DNA of 64,000 nt, taken from the NCBI RefSeq assembly GCF_905163445.1, contig NC_053196.1:15711501-15775500 (forward strand), read 5' to 3'. The notes beneath the pieces are model-generated. The model saw only the letters and a program-made list of their open reading frames with translations, was not told the DNA's origin and searched no databases. A program made the translations under genes and the position numbers. Below, piece by piece: positions 53,246 to 63,965 of this stretch (positions are counted from its first letter, which is position 1; the number at the start of each line of letters is the position of its first letter). This DNA is from Pararge aegeria (taxonomy: Eukaryota; Arthropoda; Insecta; Lepidoptera; Nymphalidae).

Positions 53246-53333
53246 ACTCCTAAGTGTGATAGTACTTTGTGTATCCCTTGAAAAGCTAATAAATAAATAA
53301 ATAACACACGCCCTTCAAGGTATGGTCATTATT

Positions 53334-53576
53334 GACGGCCGATTGGCGCAGTGGGCAGCGACCCTGCTTTCTGAGCCAAGGCCGTGGGTTCGATTCCCAC
53401 AACTGGACAATGTGTGTGATGAACATAAATGTTTTTCAGTGTCTGGGTGTTTATCTATAAGTATTTACGTATATTATTCATCAGTTATCTTAGTACCCAC
53501 AACACAAGCTATGCTTACTTTGGGGCTAGATGGCGATGTGTGTATTGTCATAGTATATTTATTTTTATTTATTTAT
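53334..53576 (+). repeat. SINE family A, full length
   Basis: GACGGCCGATTGGCGCAGTG head, GGTTCGATTCCC B box, slightly shortened body, TTTATTTTTATTTATTT tail. Confidence 0.9.
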
Positions 53577-53632
53577 CATAAGGTAACCTGCATGACTGAC
53601 AGTTCTTTATAATATTCTCAAAGGCGTGTGAC

Positions 53633-53689
53633 ACGTTACAAAGTGTGGATTGGAAGACTTCACGTCTTCCAATTCACACTTTGTAACGT
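53633..53689. repeat. 57-nt hairpin, 26-bp stem with one mismatch
   Basis: Arms 53633-53658 and 53664-53689 around the loop TTCAC. The sequence derives from SINE F (GTGTGGATTGGAAGACTTCA resembles its CGGATTGGTGGACTTCA), so it arose by inverted duplication within a SINE fragment. Confidence 0.9.
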
Positions 53690-53962
53690 AATAAAATTAC
53701 TATTTAATTTTATATAAATATAAATATTGTTAAGATTTACGCGCGGACAGTCGTAGGATTATATCGCGAAACTGACATGACTATGGCCTAATCACTTCTC
53801 TTACTGAGTCGTGCTTTGTAGTGTAAAGTGTTGATGATAATGATAACGAGTATTCTAGTATATTACCAGTATTACTACAAGCTCTTGTGGCAGGCTGCCC
53901 AGCTCTTCCATACCATCAACCATAAAAATTGTAATAAAAAAGTAGATCCTTAATGTTACTGT

Positions 53963-54019
53963 AACGCACTTATGCATACTAAACCAAAGAGGCTTAGGTT
54001 TAGTATGCATAAGTGCGTT
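53963..54019. repeat. 57-nt hairpin, 23-bp perfect stem
   Basis: AACGCACTTATGCATACTAA plus ACC (53963-53985) and its exact reverse complement (53997-54019) flank an 11-base loop. No repeat-family match. The size is like a small-RNA precursor. Confidence 0.92.
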
Positions 54020-54254
54020 TTCAAGTGTGTGTTTCTATTTCTGCGTGACAATGTAAATGATTCAAAATTCATATGTGCATTTGTAGTATTAAATCCACCG
54101 TTTCATAATAGTTTAATTTATAGTGCTAACGGATAACTATTTAACTTATTGTTAATTATGTTGTAGAGATAAACGATTTTCGGTTGTTGAAGGGCAAATT
54201 TAGTTCTACTTGGAATTGAATGTTTCAGAACTTTGCAAACTAATAAATGATTGG

Positions 54255-54455
54255 GTTGACGCTGCCAAGTGCTGATCGATGGACTTCTCATGCTTTTGAG
54301 AATATTATAGAGAATTCTTAGTAATGCAGGTTTCCTTACGATGTTTTCTTTCATATTTTAAGTAAGTGATATTCAATTACTAAAATCAAAAACGCACACT
54401 ACTCCGAAAAGTCCATGAGATCAAACTCGGTTCTCCCCGTGAGGAAGACAGATTA
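54255..54455 (-). repeat. SINE family F copy, head damaged
   Basis: TTTTGAGAATATTATAGAGA, TTCCTTACGATGTTTTCTTT, CGCACACTACTCCGAAAAGT and GATCAAACTCGGTTCTCCCC. Confidence 0.75.
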
Positions 54456-54659
54456 TTGCGAACAACCAAGGTGTCCTGACTCCCACACTCTTCTCATTAT
54501 CGACCTGTTCTAATAATAAAACCTCCCTCAGTTTGCGTCGGTATGACGTTAGGTGGTTATTGATGTGGAAAATATTTTACAGATGGTTTCATGTAAGCTG
54601 AGATATTAAATACTATCACTACTAGCGGTGTTTTGGTAGTATCACCAGGTTGGTTTGTT

Positions 54660-54967
54660 CGGGTTTGTTCTATGGGCCTCATAAGAAGGTTTAGATTTAC
54701 TTAGCGGGCGATGGAGAGAGACACTTTGGGAGAATCAAATCAGAAATTACGAGATGTGTAGAAGAACCACACTCACCAATTCAAGCTGAACTGGATATCG
54801 GCGGGGCACATAGTTCTAAGAACCAATTGACGTTGGGGTTCTACGGTGCTGGAATGGCGAGCATAGAAAAAGGCAACGCAAGAGGTGGACAGACGATATC
54901 AAACAAATCGCTGGAAGCCGCTGGAAACAAGCGGCCCAGGATGGTGGATTTTGGAATTCCCTACGAA
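54660..54967 (+). repeat. RTE-clade LINE 3' end, cut by SINE B
   Basis: GTTCTATGGGCCTCATAAGA, GAAATTACGAGATGTGTAGA, GGCGGGGCACATAGTTCTAA and CAAATCGCTGGAAGCCGCTG. It ends at CCCTACGAAAGA, where the expected CCTATGTCCAGCAGTGG is replaced by a SINE B tail. Confidence 0.78.
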
Positions 54968-55276
54968 AGATTTTTTTTTTATTCCACTATAAGTTAGCCG
55001 GGGTGATGGTGGTAAGTGAGAAGTCTAAGATGATAGCAGGTTAACCTATTAGGGACTATGGTAGTCATACCCCTAACCGGTTGCGACGCGAAATCGCACC
55101 AAAACACTAAATCGTTTTTGTCGGTAGGGTGGTAACGAGCCACGGCCATAGTCTCTCACTAGCCCAGACCAGAGAAAATTCAGAAATTATAAATTCCCGA
55201 ATTGCCCGTGCTGGGAATCAAACCCGTGACCTCCTGCTTAAATTCACAACGATCACCATTGCGCCACGCAGATCGA
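54968..55276 (-). repeat. SINE family B, inserted in RTE end
   Basis: T-run and ATTCCACTATAAGTTAGCC at the low end, head CCATTGCGCCACGCAGATCG at the high end. Confidence 0.88.
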
Positions 55277-55290
55277 CAAAAATGTATTAA

Positions 55291-55433
55291 TAAACAGATA
55301 AACACCCATACACTGAAAAACCTTCATGTTCATCACACAAACATTTTCCAGTGGTGGGAATCGACCCCACAGTCTTTCTGAGTCGAGGACTGTGGGTGCG
55401 ATTCCCAGCAGGGTCGCTGCCCACTATGATAAC
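55291..55433 (-). repeat. SINE family A head with fold-back
   Basis: The − strand head (TTCATCACACAAACATTTTCC) is followed by an inverted duplication of the B-box region: 55356-55374 and 55388-55406 pair with two mismatches. Confidence 0.75.
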
Positions 55434-55796
55434 TAGCTGTCTTTGCTTGTCCAGTACTTTTTATCCGTTTTTATGCAATAAACTTATTTAATTTCGAGTC
55501 TACCGGTGATCCTAGAGCGGGCAGTTACCTTGGTCAACGAATTAGTTTGGCCATCCAAAGGGGCAATGCTGCCAGCATCTTAGGAACTGTGCCTCGCTGC
55601 CGTGGTTTCGAGGACGTTTTAGATTTTATTTAGTTTTAAATAGTTTATTTTAGGTTATATTTATAAAACAGTTAGTTTATTTTAGGTTATATTTATAAAA
55701 CAAATGTGAAATTTGTTGAAATTCATTGTTCCAAATAAATAATTATAATTAAAAAAAAAAAAAAAAAAATTATATATTAATATAAAATAAATTGTA

Positions 55797-56042
55797 TGGC
55801 GGCCGATTGGTGCAGTGGGAAACGACCCTGCTTTCTGAATCCAAAGCCGTGGGTTCGATTCTCAAAACTGGAAAATGTTTGTGTATCAACACGATTTTTT
55901 TCAGTGTCTGGGTGTTTATATGAATATTATAAGTATTTATGTGTATTATTCATAAAAATATTCATCAGTCATCTTAGTACCCATAACACAGCTACGCTTA
56001 CTTTGGGACTAGATGGCGTTAGAGTATTGACGTAGCATATTT
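55797..56042 (+). repeat. SINE family A, full length
   Basis: GGCGGCCGATTGGTGCAGTG head, B box GGTTCGATTCTC, body. Tail lost after GTAGCATATTTAAA. It follows a long A-run (55751-55769). Confidence 0.88.
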
Positions 56043-56370
56043 AAAGGAGCAATTAATTTTAGGAAGCAAGTTTTTTACGGAGGTAGTTAAGTTTAAGGAA
56101 CTCAATACATTTTTATGCAGCTATAAATGTATAATACAAGTTACTGTACGTAAAACATTTATCGAGCGATTCTAATAATAAAACTACCCTCTGTTTGTGT
56201 CGGTGCGACGCGAGGTGGCTATCGAAGCGAGATAATTGATGAGAAGGCTGATGTCAGCTGTGCTATTAAATAACATAAACAAATAAATGGTTCATTTTTA
56301 TGATAAAAGCAAATCAAACTTTACTTAGTCAAGTAGACGTAATTTAATACACTTACGACTACTATAATTT

Positions 56371-56696
56371 GTTTTTTTTTAATTCTGCTACACTACAGCC
56401 CTTGACTGCAATCTCATCTGGTGGTAAGTGATGATGCAGTTTTAGATGGACGGGCTAAGCTGTTAGGGAAATTATGTTACCTTCTACGCGACATCGCAAC
56501 GGAACACTTAATCGCTTAGCGCCACGTCTTTGTCGGTAGGGTAACTACTTAACTAGCCACGGCCGAAGCCTCCCACCAGACCAGATCAGAGGAAACTCAG
56601 ATATTATAAAATCCCAAAATGCCCCTGCAGGGAATCGAACCCGGTACCTCGTGTTGAAATTCAGTGCTGGCCTCACCATTGTGCCAGGGAGATCGT
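56371..56696 (-). repeat. SINE family B, full length
   Basis: CAGCCCTTGACTGCAATCTC, GATGATGCAGTTTTAGATGG, CACGTCTTTGTCGGTAGGGT, GGGAATCGAACCCGG B box and a head ending CCAGGGAGATCGTC. Confidence 0.9.
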
Positions 56697-57240
56697 CAAG
56701 TACTGTGGTGAATCTAAAGTGAAGTTTATCCATTCATTTTTTTATTTCATGATGTTAGATTGCAATAATGAAATGTTTTTAAAAAGCTCAACAGTGTACT
56801 TAGAAACAGTACACGAAAAAGAATACACTATGCAAATCGTTCCCAAAACGTAAACAGGGCTAATTTAGAACTTATCTAACTAAACTAAACCGGAAATCAA
56901 GCCCAGATCATCAAATCCAATCCTAAAGGTACTTCCGATTCCCAGCGTGACGTCACTTCCTCCTGTGTCCACAAATCTCATGCTGTCAGAGAATTTAATC
57001 AGGGGTGGAGCAAATTGGTCGCCACCAACTAATTTACGATCGTCTCATACCTACACTCACGAATACCTTACCATTTGTCTAACAACTCGACCGGGAAGTG
57101 GGAACCTAAATTAGAAAAGAAAGAAAGGAGGAAAGAAACAAAGAAAAATCGTATTTATTGTCACACATTTGTGTAATAAAATAATTGTTAAAGTATGAAA
57201 AAAAAAATGTGTGATAATGGGGCTAACTTTTTTAGTACTA

Positions 57241-57290
57241 ACTTTTTTAGTACTTTTATATATAAAATTATATAAAAGTACTAAAAAAGT
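57241..57290. repeat. 50-nt hairpin, 22-bp perfect stem
   Basis: ACTTTTTTAGTACTTTTATA plus TA (57241-57262) and its exact complement (57269-57290) flank a 6-base loop. A partial tandem copy of the left arm (CTAACTTTTTTAGTA) precedes it at 57223-57238. Confidence 0.9.
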
Positions 57291-57791
57291 GTGAAAAGTA
57301 ATAATTTGTTATTTTTTATTTATTTATTAATTTTTTTATTTACTAGTGGTTATTGAGATTTTTTGTACAATAATTTAAAGAATTTTTTAACTCTATTTGT
57401 AGACGTTATTATTAGTTAGTTATTAGAGGTCAGATCAGGAAAATACACAGTTCGATTTAAATAGACAAAAACAAACCATATTAATATTATATTATAATCT
57501 AGTAGTAGTAGTATATTGTAGAGAAAACGAATCGTAAACAAATGTTAGTGGGCAGGACTCCCAACTGATTTACGTTACCCTTGATCAGACTTGTTTGTAA
57601 TGTTTAAGTGCCCCAGAATTAGTAATAATTTATATAGTTCTCAGATTTTCTTCTACTCCATTAATGTATTATCATTAGAAACAGACTGTCTGCTTTCATT
57701 TAGTTATCATTACCTTTTACGACAAAATAAAATAAAATAAAAGTCTTCTTTAATTACAAGTTTGCGGTTCTCTGACCGCACCTGACATCGT

Positions 57792-58072
57792 AGAAATAAA
57801 TTCCACCCTCATCATCTGGATTCTTCTACCGTTCGAAATACCAGATCATTTCTACCGCGCACTTGCAAATTATGGAACAATCTCCCATCTGATGTGTTTC
57901 CTCAAAAATACAATCCAGGGTTATTCAAGGGCCGGATAAACAAATTCCTTAAAAGCCGGCAACGCATCGGTGGCTCCTCTGGTGCTGCAGATGGTTATGG
58001 GCGGCGGTGATCAATTACCATCAGTTGACCCACTTTCTCGTTTGCCCGCTATTAATATTAAAAAAAAAAAAA
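57792..58072 (+). pseudogene. LINE ORF2 C-terminus with poly(A) tail
   Basis: A 73-codon frame from RNKFHPHHLDSSTVRNTRSF through LPRTCKLWNNLPSDVFPQKY, NPGLFKGRINKFLKSRQRIG to GAADGYGRR and stop at 58010. This LWNXLP...VFP...FK motif series closes the ORF2 of several insect non-LTR elements. A 60-base 3' UTR and an A-run follow. It is 5'-truncated and has no RT. Confidence 0.75.
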
Positions 58073-58225
58073 AGATGTCAAATTTACATTTGTTTTAAGT
58101 TCTATTATAAACAAAATATGCAGTTATGGGCCGAAGAGTGACATAGGCTACTTTTAATTCCGGAAATGCACAGTTCCCGTGGGAAGATTCGCTTACGCAT
58201 TGCTGCATGATTGACAAAACGTTTT

Positions 58226-58440
58226 TTTTTTTCATATTAATAGCGGGCAAACGAGTGGGCCACCTGATGGTAAGTGATCACCGCCGCTCATAAACATCTG
58301 CAGCACCAGAGGAGCCACCGATGCGTTGCCAGCTTTTAAGGAATATGTTTATCCGCCCCTTGAATAACCCTAGATTGTATTTTTGAGGAAACACATCAGA
58401 TGGGAGATTGTTCCATAATTAGCAAGTGCGCGGCGCGGTA
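58226..58440 (-). repeat. Same LINE 3' end, inverted
   Basis: T-run, CATATTAATAGCGGGCAAAC, GGAGCCACCGATGCGTTGCC and GGGAGATTGTTCCATAATTA: the reverse complement of the last about 215 bases of 57792-58072. Confidence 0.8.
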
Positions 58441-58620
58441 CGTAAACGTAAGCGTATCTTCCCTCAGGAACTATGCATTTTTCCGGGATAGAAAGTAGCG
58501 TTTGCCACTCTCCGGCCCATAAACTGTCTCTATGCAAAAAATCGCATCAATCTGTTGCTCTGTTGCTGCGTGATTGATGGACAAACACACTTCTAATATT
58601 AGTATGGATATATTTATTTA
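58441..58620. repeat. Helitron-like fragment
   Basis: GGTACGTAAACGTAAGCGTA, CAGGAACTATGCATTTTTCC and TCCGGCCCATAAACTGTCT to TTCTAATATTAGTATGGATA look like the 5' half of a Helitron-like copy in − orientation. Related bases at 58120-58215 suggest the LINE pair lies inside it. Confidence 0.4.
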
Positions 58621-58850
58621 TTTATTTATAATCGACAACCAACAGCAGATACATTAAAACTTGCTTTTTTTTTTGGAATGAGTCACATAGTAAATGTTCA
58701 ACTATTTACAGGTTATCACAGTATGCATTAAAATGTAAAAAGTCATTCTTATAAATTATTTACAATTAATTATTAGTCAGTTAATATAAACCTTTAAAAG
58801 TATAAATATTTAAAGGTAATTAAATTAATTATATAAATCATTACGGCCCA

Positions 58851-58963
58851 CGGTTTAATCTCAGAATGAAAAGGGCTTAGACCGTAGTCCACTAAGCTCG
58901 CGCTGACCAACTGCGGATTGGTAGACTTCCCACACCTTTGAGAACATTACGTACACTCTCAGT
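58851..58963 (-). repeat. SINE family F fragment
   Basis: AATGAAAAGGGCTTAGACCG, CCAACTGCGGATTGGTAGAC and CTTTGAGAACATTACGTACA. Confidence 0.7.
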
Positions 58964-59307
58964 CGATGGGCATAGGGCAGCAATTTAAGTGTCTTGGTTA
59001 ACAATAAAAGAAAAAATTAAAAGGCGCAAGAACAGGTATTTATGCATCAATACCTTCCAATAACTTCTATACCTTATTTTTTGTCCCAAGCGAGCTGGTA
59101 CATAAAAATAAATTTAAATATATCGTTTCCCTATAAAAATAACCGGGGCGGGTGTGTTATTACAGCGATATAGAGTTTCGTACTTCTAACACGTTAAGAT
59201 GGAAGATATCCCCCTATCTTTCACCTGTCATTTGTTTTACTCTCTCTCGGTAATGTGAACATACGGTAGGGAATTTTGTCGAGCCGATCATTTTATAAAT
59301 ATAAGAT

Positions 59308-59848
59308 AATAGCCAAGTGGGTAGGACTTCGGCTTCACTTTTGGGGGGCGACTTCGAATAGCAGAACGCACCTCCAACGTTTTGTACGTTTTAAGCAATT
59401 TATTTTTTATTTATTTATTTATTTATTACACAAACTACTAAAATTATAAATCGTCGCATCCTGAAACTCACATGAGTTTATTTGGACGCTGCACATTCCT
59501 CTAAAATCTCATAAGTTTATAAGTTTATCATATATTAACCATTAAATAGCAATACAGTATACAGCAGGTAGTACACTAATAAATCCAGTGTAGGTAATTC
59601 TGTACTGCGAGCCATCGCGTCGCTCAGTAGATACGAGCGACCGGTTTGGCGCTGCCCCGAATGCATACGTTATACAGGTGTTCATATTACTATGTTTAAA
59701 GGTTTTAAGTTACATTTATTTCATGGTAATATTTGTTTAGAATGCGTATAAATTAAAATATCACTTGCTTCAACGGTAAAGGAAAACATCGTAGGGAAAC
59801 CTGCCTTTGGTGTGTGAAGTCCACCAATCCGCACTGGGCCAGCGTCCG
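59308..59848 (+). repeat. SINE family F split by family D
   Basis: Head 59308-59400 (ATAGCCAAGTGGGTAGGACT). Family D copy at 59401-59703 with about 45 extra bases. Body resumes at 59749 (ATTAAAATATCACTTGCTTC) to CCGCACTGGGCCAGCGT. A 38-base SINE A 3' scrap follows (59856-59893). Confidence 0.72.
59401..59703 (-). repeat. Family D retroposon, full copy 2
   Basis: (TTTA)n, then ACACAAACTACTAAAATTAT, CTCACATGAGTTTATTTGGA and GGCGCTGCCCCGAATGCATA to CATATTACTATGTTTAAA. Reverse complement of 30588-30892. Confidence 0.78.
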
Positions 59849-60004
59849 TCTAGCCTTGGGGCTAGATGGCGATGTGTGTATTGTCGTAGTATACAACTTC
59901 CAAAGATGAATGGTTGGACCTTGGTCCCCGAGTAAGAGCACCAATACTTGGTAAAAATTAATTTAAGTAATCCTAACTTTATTTTTTAAGCATAGTTATC
60001 ATCC

Positions 60005-60125
60005 ACACACACACACATCCACAGCATTTTAAAACACTGCTGGGAACTTGGGCTCCTCATTCGTAAGAGAGTAGAAATTAGAACGTAAACCCACACCGCT
60101 GCTCCAATATAGCTATGAAAGAAAA
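60005..60125. repeat. Possible SINE G-related fragment
   Basis: CACTGCTGGGAACTTGGGC and CACACCGCTGCTCCAATAT resemble the CACCAAGCTGCTCCAATGCG part of SINE G. A weak match. Confidence 0.35.
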
Positions 60126-60480
60126 GCAAGAAATAAATTGTTTATTTACCCCAAAAATATTTACATACAAATGTCAAATACATAAATATGACTAACCTAG
60201 ACTCTGTTTTTTCTGTGCGTCAAACACGACTCCAATATCAGAGCGATGTGTGCCCTAGACTGACAGGAAGTTACGGAAAGCATGTGGTTCAATAGGGATA
60301 AAGTAAAAACCCACCTTAATACAAATCCACAGCGAGCTGCGGCGCTGATTTTCAGGAGGACCCTGCATGCTCACAAACGTGTTTGTGACAGCTTGAGCAC
60401 TACTACTATTCGAGTTTTAACGATAATATGCTCAATATTACTGTCACCTCATTAAAATTGCTATTTACAACTGTACCAAA

Positions 60481-60600
60481 AAGCGGTGATAGCGCAATGG
60501 GTAGAAGCTCAACTTCACTTTCGGGAGGCCAAATTCGAATCCCAGCACCTCTAACTTCTCTAAGTTATGTCCTACTCATAGTGATGTTAACCGAGGCATG
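60481..60600 (+). repeat. SINE family F head
   Basis: AGCGGTGATAGCGCAATGGG, CTTTCGGGAGGCCAAATTCG, AATCCCAGC, then CTAAGTTATGTCC. The body is lost. Confidence 0.75.
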
Positions 60601-60644
60601 CGTGCTGCCCAATAATTAATATTTTTTTGGGTTCATCCGTGAAA

Positions 60645-60830
60645 TGGATCCCAGAACTTAAACATTGGATAAAAGCAGGTGGCAATACTTTGCGGAATTC
60701 CATGATATATTATGAAAATTAAGCTTAACTTGCTTTACTCCATGAAAAGCAGTATAATCTGTATTGTGTAGTTTATAATTTCTTCCATACTTCTACTCCA
60801 CGTCAAACAGATCTTCGGTGTTGTTGATGA
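60645..60830 (+). repeat. Family E repeat, solo half
   Basis: ACATTGGATAAAAGCAGGTG, CATGATATATTATGAAAATT and GTCAAACAGATCTTCGGTG. Cut before the hairpin block. Confidence 0.7.
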
Positions 60831-60976
60831 TGTTGAGTGAACCTGAACTTAAACCAAACTTTCTCATACTTTTCTAATTATAACAATATGAAATTAAATA
60901 AAACGCAAATTATACAAAATACACTTTATTATATACCTACCATACTTTGATTAACAAGAAATATGAATATGCAACG

Positions 60977-61240
60977 ATGACCTTCCTGGTGCAGTGGCGA
61001 CTGTCATTTTCTTAAGTCTGACTGTCAAGTGGGAGTTCCGAGGTTCAATTCCTTTCATAATTTCTAAATACAGAGAGTTTTCAAGGTCTGGTCAAGGGGG
61101 AATCATTGGCCGTGGCTAGATACCAACTGTGTACCAACAAAAAAATGGGGTTTTATAAACCCCATATTCCATGAATAGCCCTAGCAACTTAGCCCGCTAC
61201 CATCTTAGACTGCATCAACATACACCACCACGTACTAGTA
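60977..61240 (+). repeat. SINE family B, diverged
   Basis: CCTTCCTGGTGCAGTGGCGA head, B box GAGGTTCAATTCC, GGCCGTGGCTAGATACC and TTAGCCCGCTACCATCTTAG. Confidence 0.8.
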
Positions 61241-61311
61241 ACGTACGGAAGAAAAAAAAATTTAAAGAAATTACAATAAGCGACCGTATCACTATAAAGC
61301 CAGAGGATACG

Positions 61312-62282
61312 ATTTTATTATTATTATTATTATTTAACTCTTTATTTGTACACCACAATGAAGTTAGGAAAATAAAAAAACAAAAGAAATACAAAGACAG
61401 AAGTAGAATATAAAAGGCGGCCTTATCGCTAAGTAGCGATCTCTGCCAGGCAACCTTTGGATTAGGACAAGATGAGAGAGAGCGGACAGGTGGTGTAAAA
61501 TTATTATAAACGTACATTCAAATAGCTAAATACAAATACATAAACAAAATTGCACAAATAAGAAAAATATAATAAATAAATATAAAATAATAAAGTAATA
61601 TATACTCAATCATACATATATGAACATATAGATAATAAAAATAAACATAATCAAGGTATAATAAATGTCGTCATTATAGTGCAAGATAATATGCTTTCAC
61701 CGCGTTTTTAACTGTTTCAAGCGATTTTGCCTCACGTATATTTAGTGGGAGCGCATTCTGCAACTCAATAGCTTGCACTGTAAACGAGAGTTTATAGAAC
61801 TTCGTCTTGTGAAAAGGCATGTGAAGTGTCAGCATACGACATGATCTCAAATCAGCAGGCAATCCTACAAAATCAAATTTTTCCTTCAAGTACGAAGGTG
61901 TTTTAGGATTAAATAACACACAGTACAGAAGTGAAAGGACATGCATATCTCGGCGACGGCGAATAGGGAGCCACTTGAGCTTTTGTCGAAATTCAGATAC
62001 GTGGTCATACTTGCGTAGGCCAAATATGAACCGAATAGCAAGATTTTGGAGACGCTCAAGTTTGTTAAGCTGGTCCTCAGTCAAATTAAGATAGCTTGCG
62101 TCCGCATAGTCAAGAATAGATAGGAGGGAATGTGCCAACATAACTTTAGTCGGGATTGGGAGAATAGATCTTAGGCGTCGCAGCGAGCCCATGGTGGCAA
62201 ACATACGTTTACTCATTTCTTTTATCTGTGTGGACCAAGACAAATCCTGATCTAAATATAAGCCAAGGTCTTTAACGGTTTA
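61312..62282 (-). mobile_element. LINE 3' end (family M) with ORF2 C-terminus
   Basis: The only family M copy here that retains coding sequence: ORF2 end at 61674-62282, then a 3' UTR with the hairpin ATCGCTACTTAGCGAT (61425-61440, − strand), AAGGCCGCCTTTTATATTC and a (TAA)n tail near 61316-61335. It ties the orphan M tails to a non-LTR retrotransposon. Confidence 0.82.
61674..62282 (-). pseudogene. LINE ORF2 C-terminal region, 5'-truncated
   Basis: About 200 codons, continuing a little upstream of the first TTG (TVKDLGLYLDQDLSWSTQIK). It contains MSKRMFATMGSLRRLRSILP, LSILDYADASYLNLTEDQLN, KLERLQNLAIRFIFGLRKYD and LPIRRRRDMHVLSLLY, ending KNAVKAYYLAL and stop. This is the post-RT (thumb and C-terminal) part of a non-LTR ORF2. 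The RT core itself is missing, as in a normal 5' truncation. No internal stops over 190 codons suggests a fairly recent insertion. The clade is not certain. Confidence 0.8.
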
Positions 62283-62502
62283 ATATCTTTTAAGAAGATC
62301 ATGCTTGATGAAATTTTTATCCGTATGCTCCCAAACTGTGATGTAAGTGGAAAATAACATAAGCGTCATATATCCCGGTTTTATTTCATTAAGGCCGGCC
62401 TTTGTGAGATGTTGCGGTGATAAGTTTTAGGAGAATTGCAACAACGTTTTTCCACTTTTTCATTTGTGTGATAGTGTGTTGAAAGGAAGCAATTGTCATA
62501 AT

Positions 62503-62560
62503 TGACAGGCGGTTGGCGCAGTGGGCCCTGTTTTCTGCGTTCGGCCGTGGATTCGATCGA
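62503..62560 (+). repeat. SINE family A head fragment
   Basis: GACAGGCGGTTGGCGCAGTG, then CGGCCGTGGATTCGATCGA. It is joined directly to family E sequence. Confidence 0.7.
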
Positions 62561-62834
62561 GGAGTATCTGTATGGTCTAATTAATAATTTCTTCAATCTT
62601 ATACTCCACACCAAACAGATCTTTGGAAATGTACCCTCTACGCACGTTTCGCTCCGAAACCGGAGCATCCTCAGGAGATGTTGCCTTTGCAATGAATTAT
62701 TGTTAAGATACACAACAATTATTAAACTTATATACATTGATAACAATTATTCATTGTAAAGTCAATATCTCCTGAGGATGCTCCGGTTTCGGAACGTAAA
62801 GTGCGTAGAGGGTACATTGACGAGATCTGTAAGA
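62553..62834. repeat. Family E palindromic copy
   Basis: The + arm (62618-62706) and − arm (62744-62832) carry the same block inverted: TACCCTCTACGCACGTTTCG, GCTCCGAAACCGGAGC and CCTCAGGAGATGTT. The spacer is about 37 bases. Confidence 0.8.
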
Positions 62835-62837
62835 TAG

Positions 62838-63055
62838 AAAAGTCCTATTATAGTAGTAGTAGTAGTATTAAGGATTACGTTAACAATAAAAAAGCTTGGG
62901 TGCTCTAACCCTGTTGCTTCTTAAATGACAATGTGAGATGGTAATAACAAAAAGAACACCCGGCTAAGTTTGTTGTGGGTTCCTGCGTAGATTTAGTTTT
63001 AAGTTTACGATTGCAGTTATCGCCATCAGTGATATTGGAATAAAGAAATATTTGA
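62838..63055 (+). repeat. LINE 3' end (family C), shortened
   Basis: GAAAAGTCCTATTATAGTAG with a (TAG)n run, ACAATGTGAGATGGTAATAA, CGGCTAAGTTTGTTGTGGGT and GGAATAAAGAAATATTTGA. Confidence 0.75.
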
Positions 63056-63655
63056 GAACTATTTACCAAATGTTGGGTATATAAATGCTAATAAAAACAT
63101 ATTGTATTATTTATTATATTTAACAGAAGCCATAATCTAAAAAACATCAAGCTTTCACATGACAAAAAAAAGTGTTATTTTTAATATATTATTTAGTTAC
63201 TCTGTGTAAATGGATACTTTTCATATATCAATTTCATTCGAGTTTCGATGTTTTTAATTATTCATACAATTTATGAAGTCCTTAAAAACGTTCAATTGAA
63301 AATACAAAAGGTTAAATGTGAAATCGACCAAACATAATCCTAAGAAAAAATATTCACTGAATAATATAACTTTATAATCATTTTCCTGAACGAAAATAAG
63401 TTAAATTAAGGTATAATTCTTAAGCAGAGTAAATACAATTAGCATAATAGCCGAAGAGCCGGGGTGGAGCGAACAATGAAATTTTTAAAAGAACTTTCTG
63501 GAGCTTGTTTAAAATATATCCACTTGACTTGGAAAATTGATAAAGGGACAAGAGTATTTACAGATAATGGCCGAAACGGAATTTCTTTATTTCATAAAAT
63601 CCATCAACTACTTGATAGCATTTATAAAATAAAGAAATTCTGATATATACATTAC

Positions 63656-63875
63656 TATACTATACTACACGTACGACAATACACACATCTCCATCTAGTC
63701 CCAAAGTAAGCGTTGCTCGTTTTATGGGTACAAAGATGACTGATGAATATTTTTATGAATAATATACATAAATACTTATAATATACATACAAACATTTTC
63801 CAGTTGTGGGAATCGAACCCGCGACTTTAGACTTCGAAAGCAGGGTCACCGCCCACTGCGCCAGTCGGCTGTCAA
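63656..63875 (-). repeat. SINE family A, internally shortened
   Basis: Tail TACGACAATACACACATCTC at the low end, B box GGGAATCGAACCC, head ending CAGTCGGCTGTCAA. The CAGACACTG block is deleted. Confidence 0.88.
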
Positions 63876-63965
63876 TTGGATTGCTTGTTTGTAAACTATT
63901 TTTGGGCCAACCACTGCAACGATCTTGATGAAGTTTGTCAGATTTATAGCTTGCATCCTGGAGAT

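Noticed and set aside
27106..56955. Two perfect CRE palindromes (27106 and 56948) as a regulatory pair
   Set aside because: An 8-base motif is expected about once per window by chance. Only the first has other suggestive context.
480..63875. Many tRNA-like stretches with good A and B boxes
   Set aside because: They are heads of SINE families A, B, F and G: the 3' half of the cloverleaf is missing and the same bodies follow each time.
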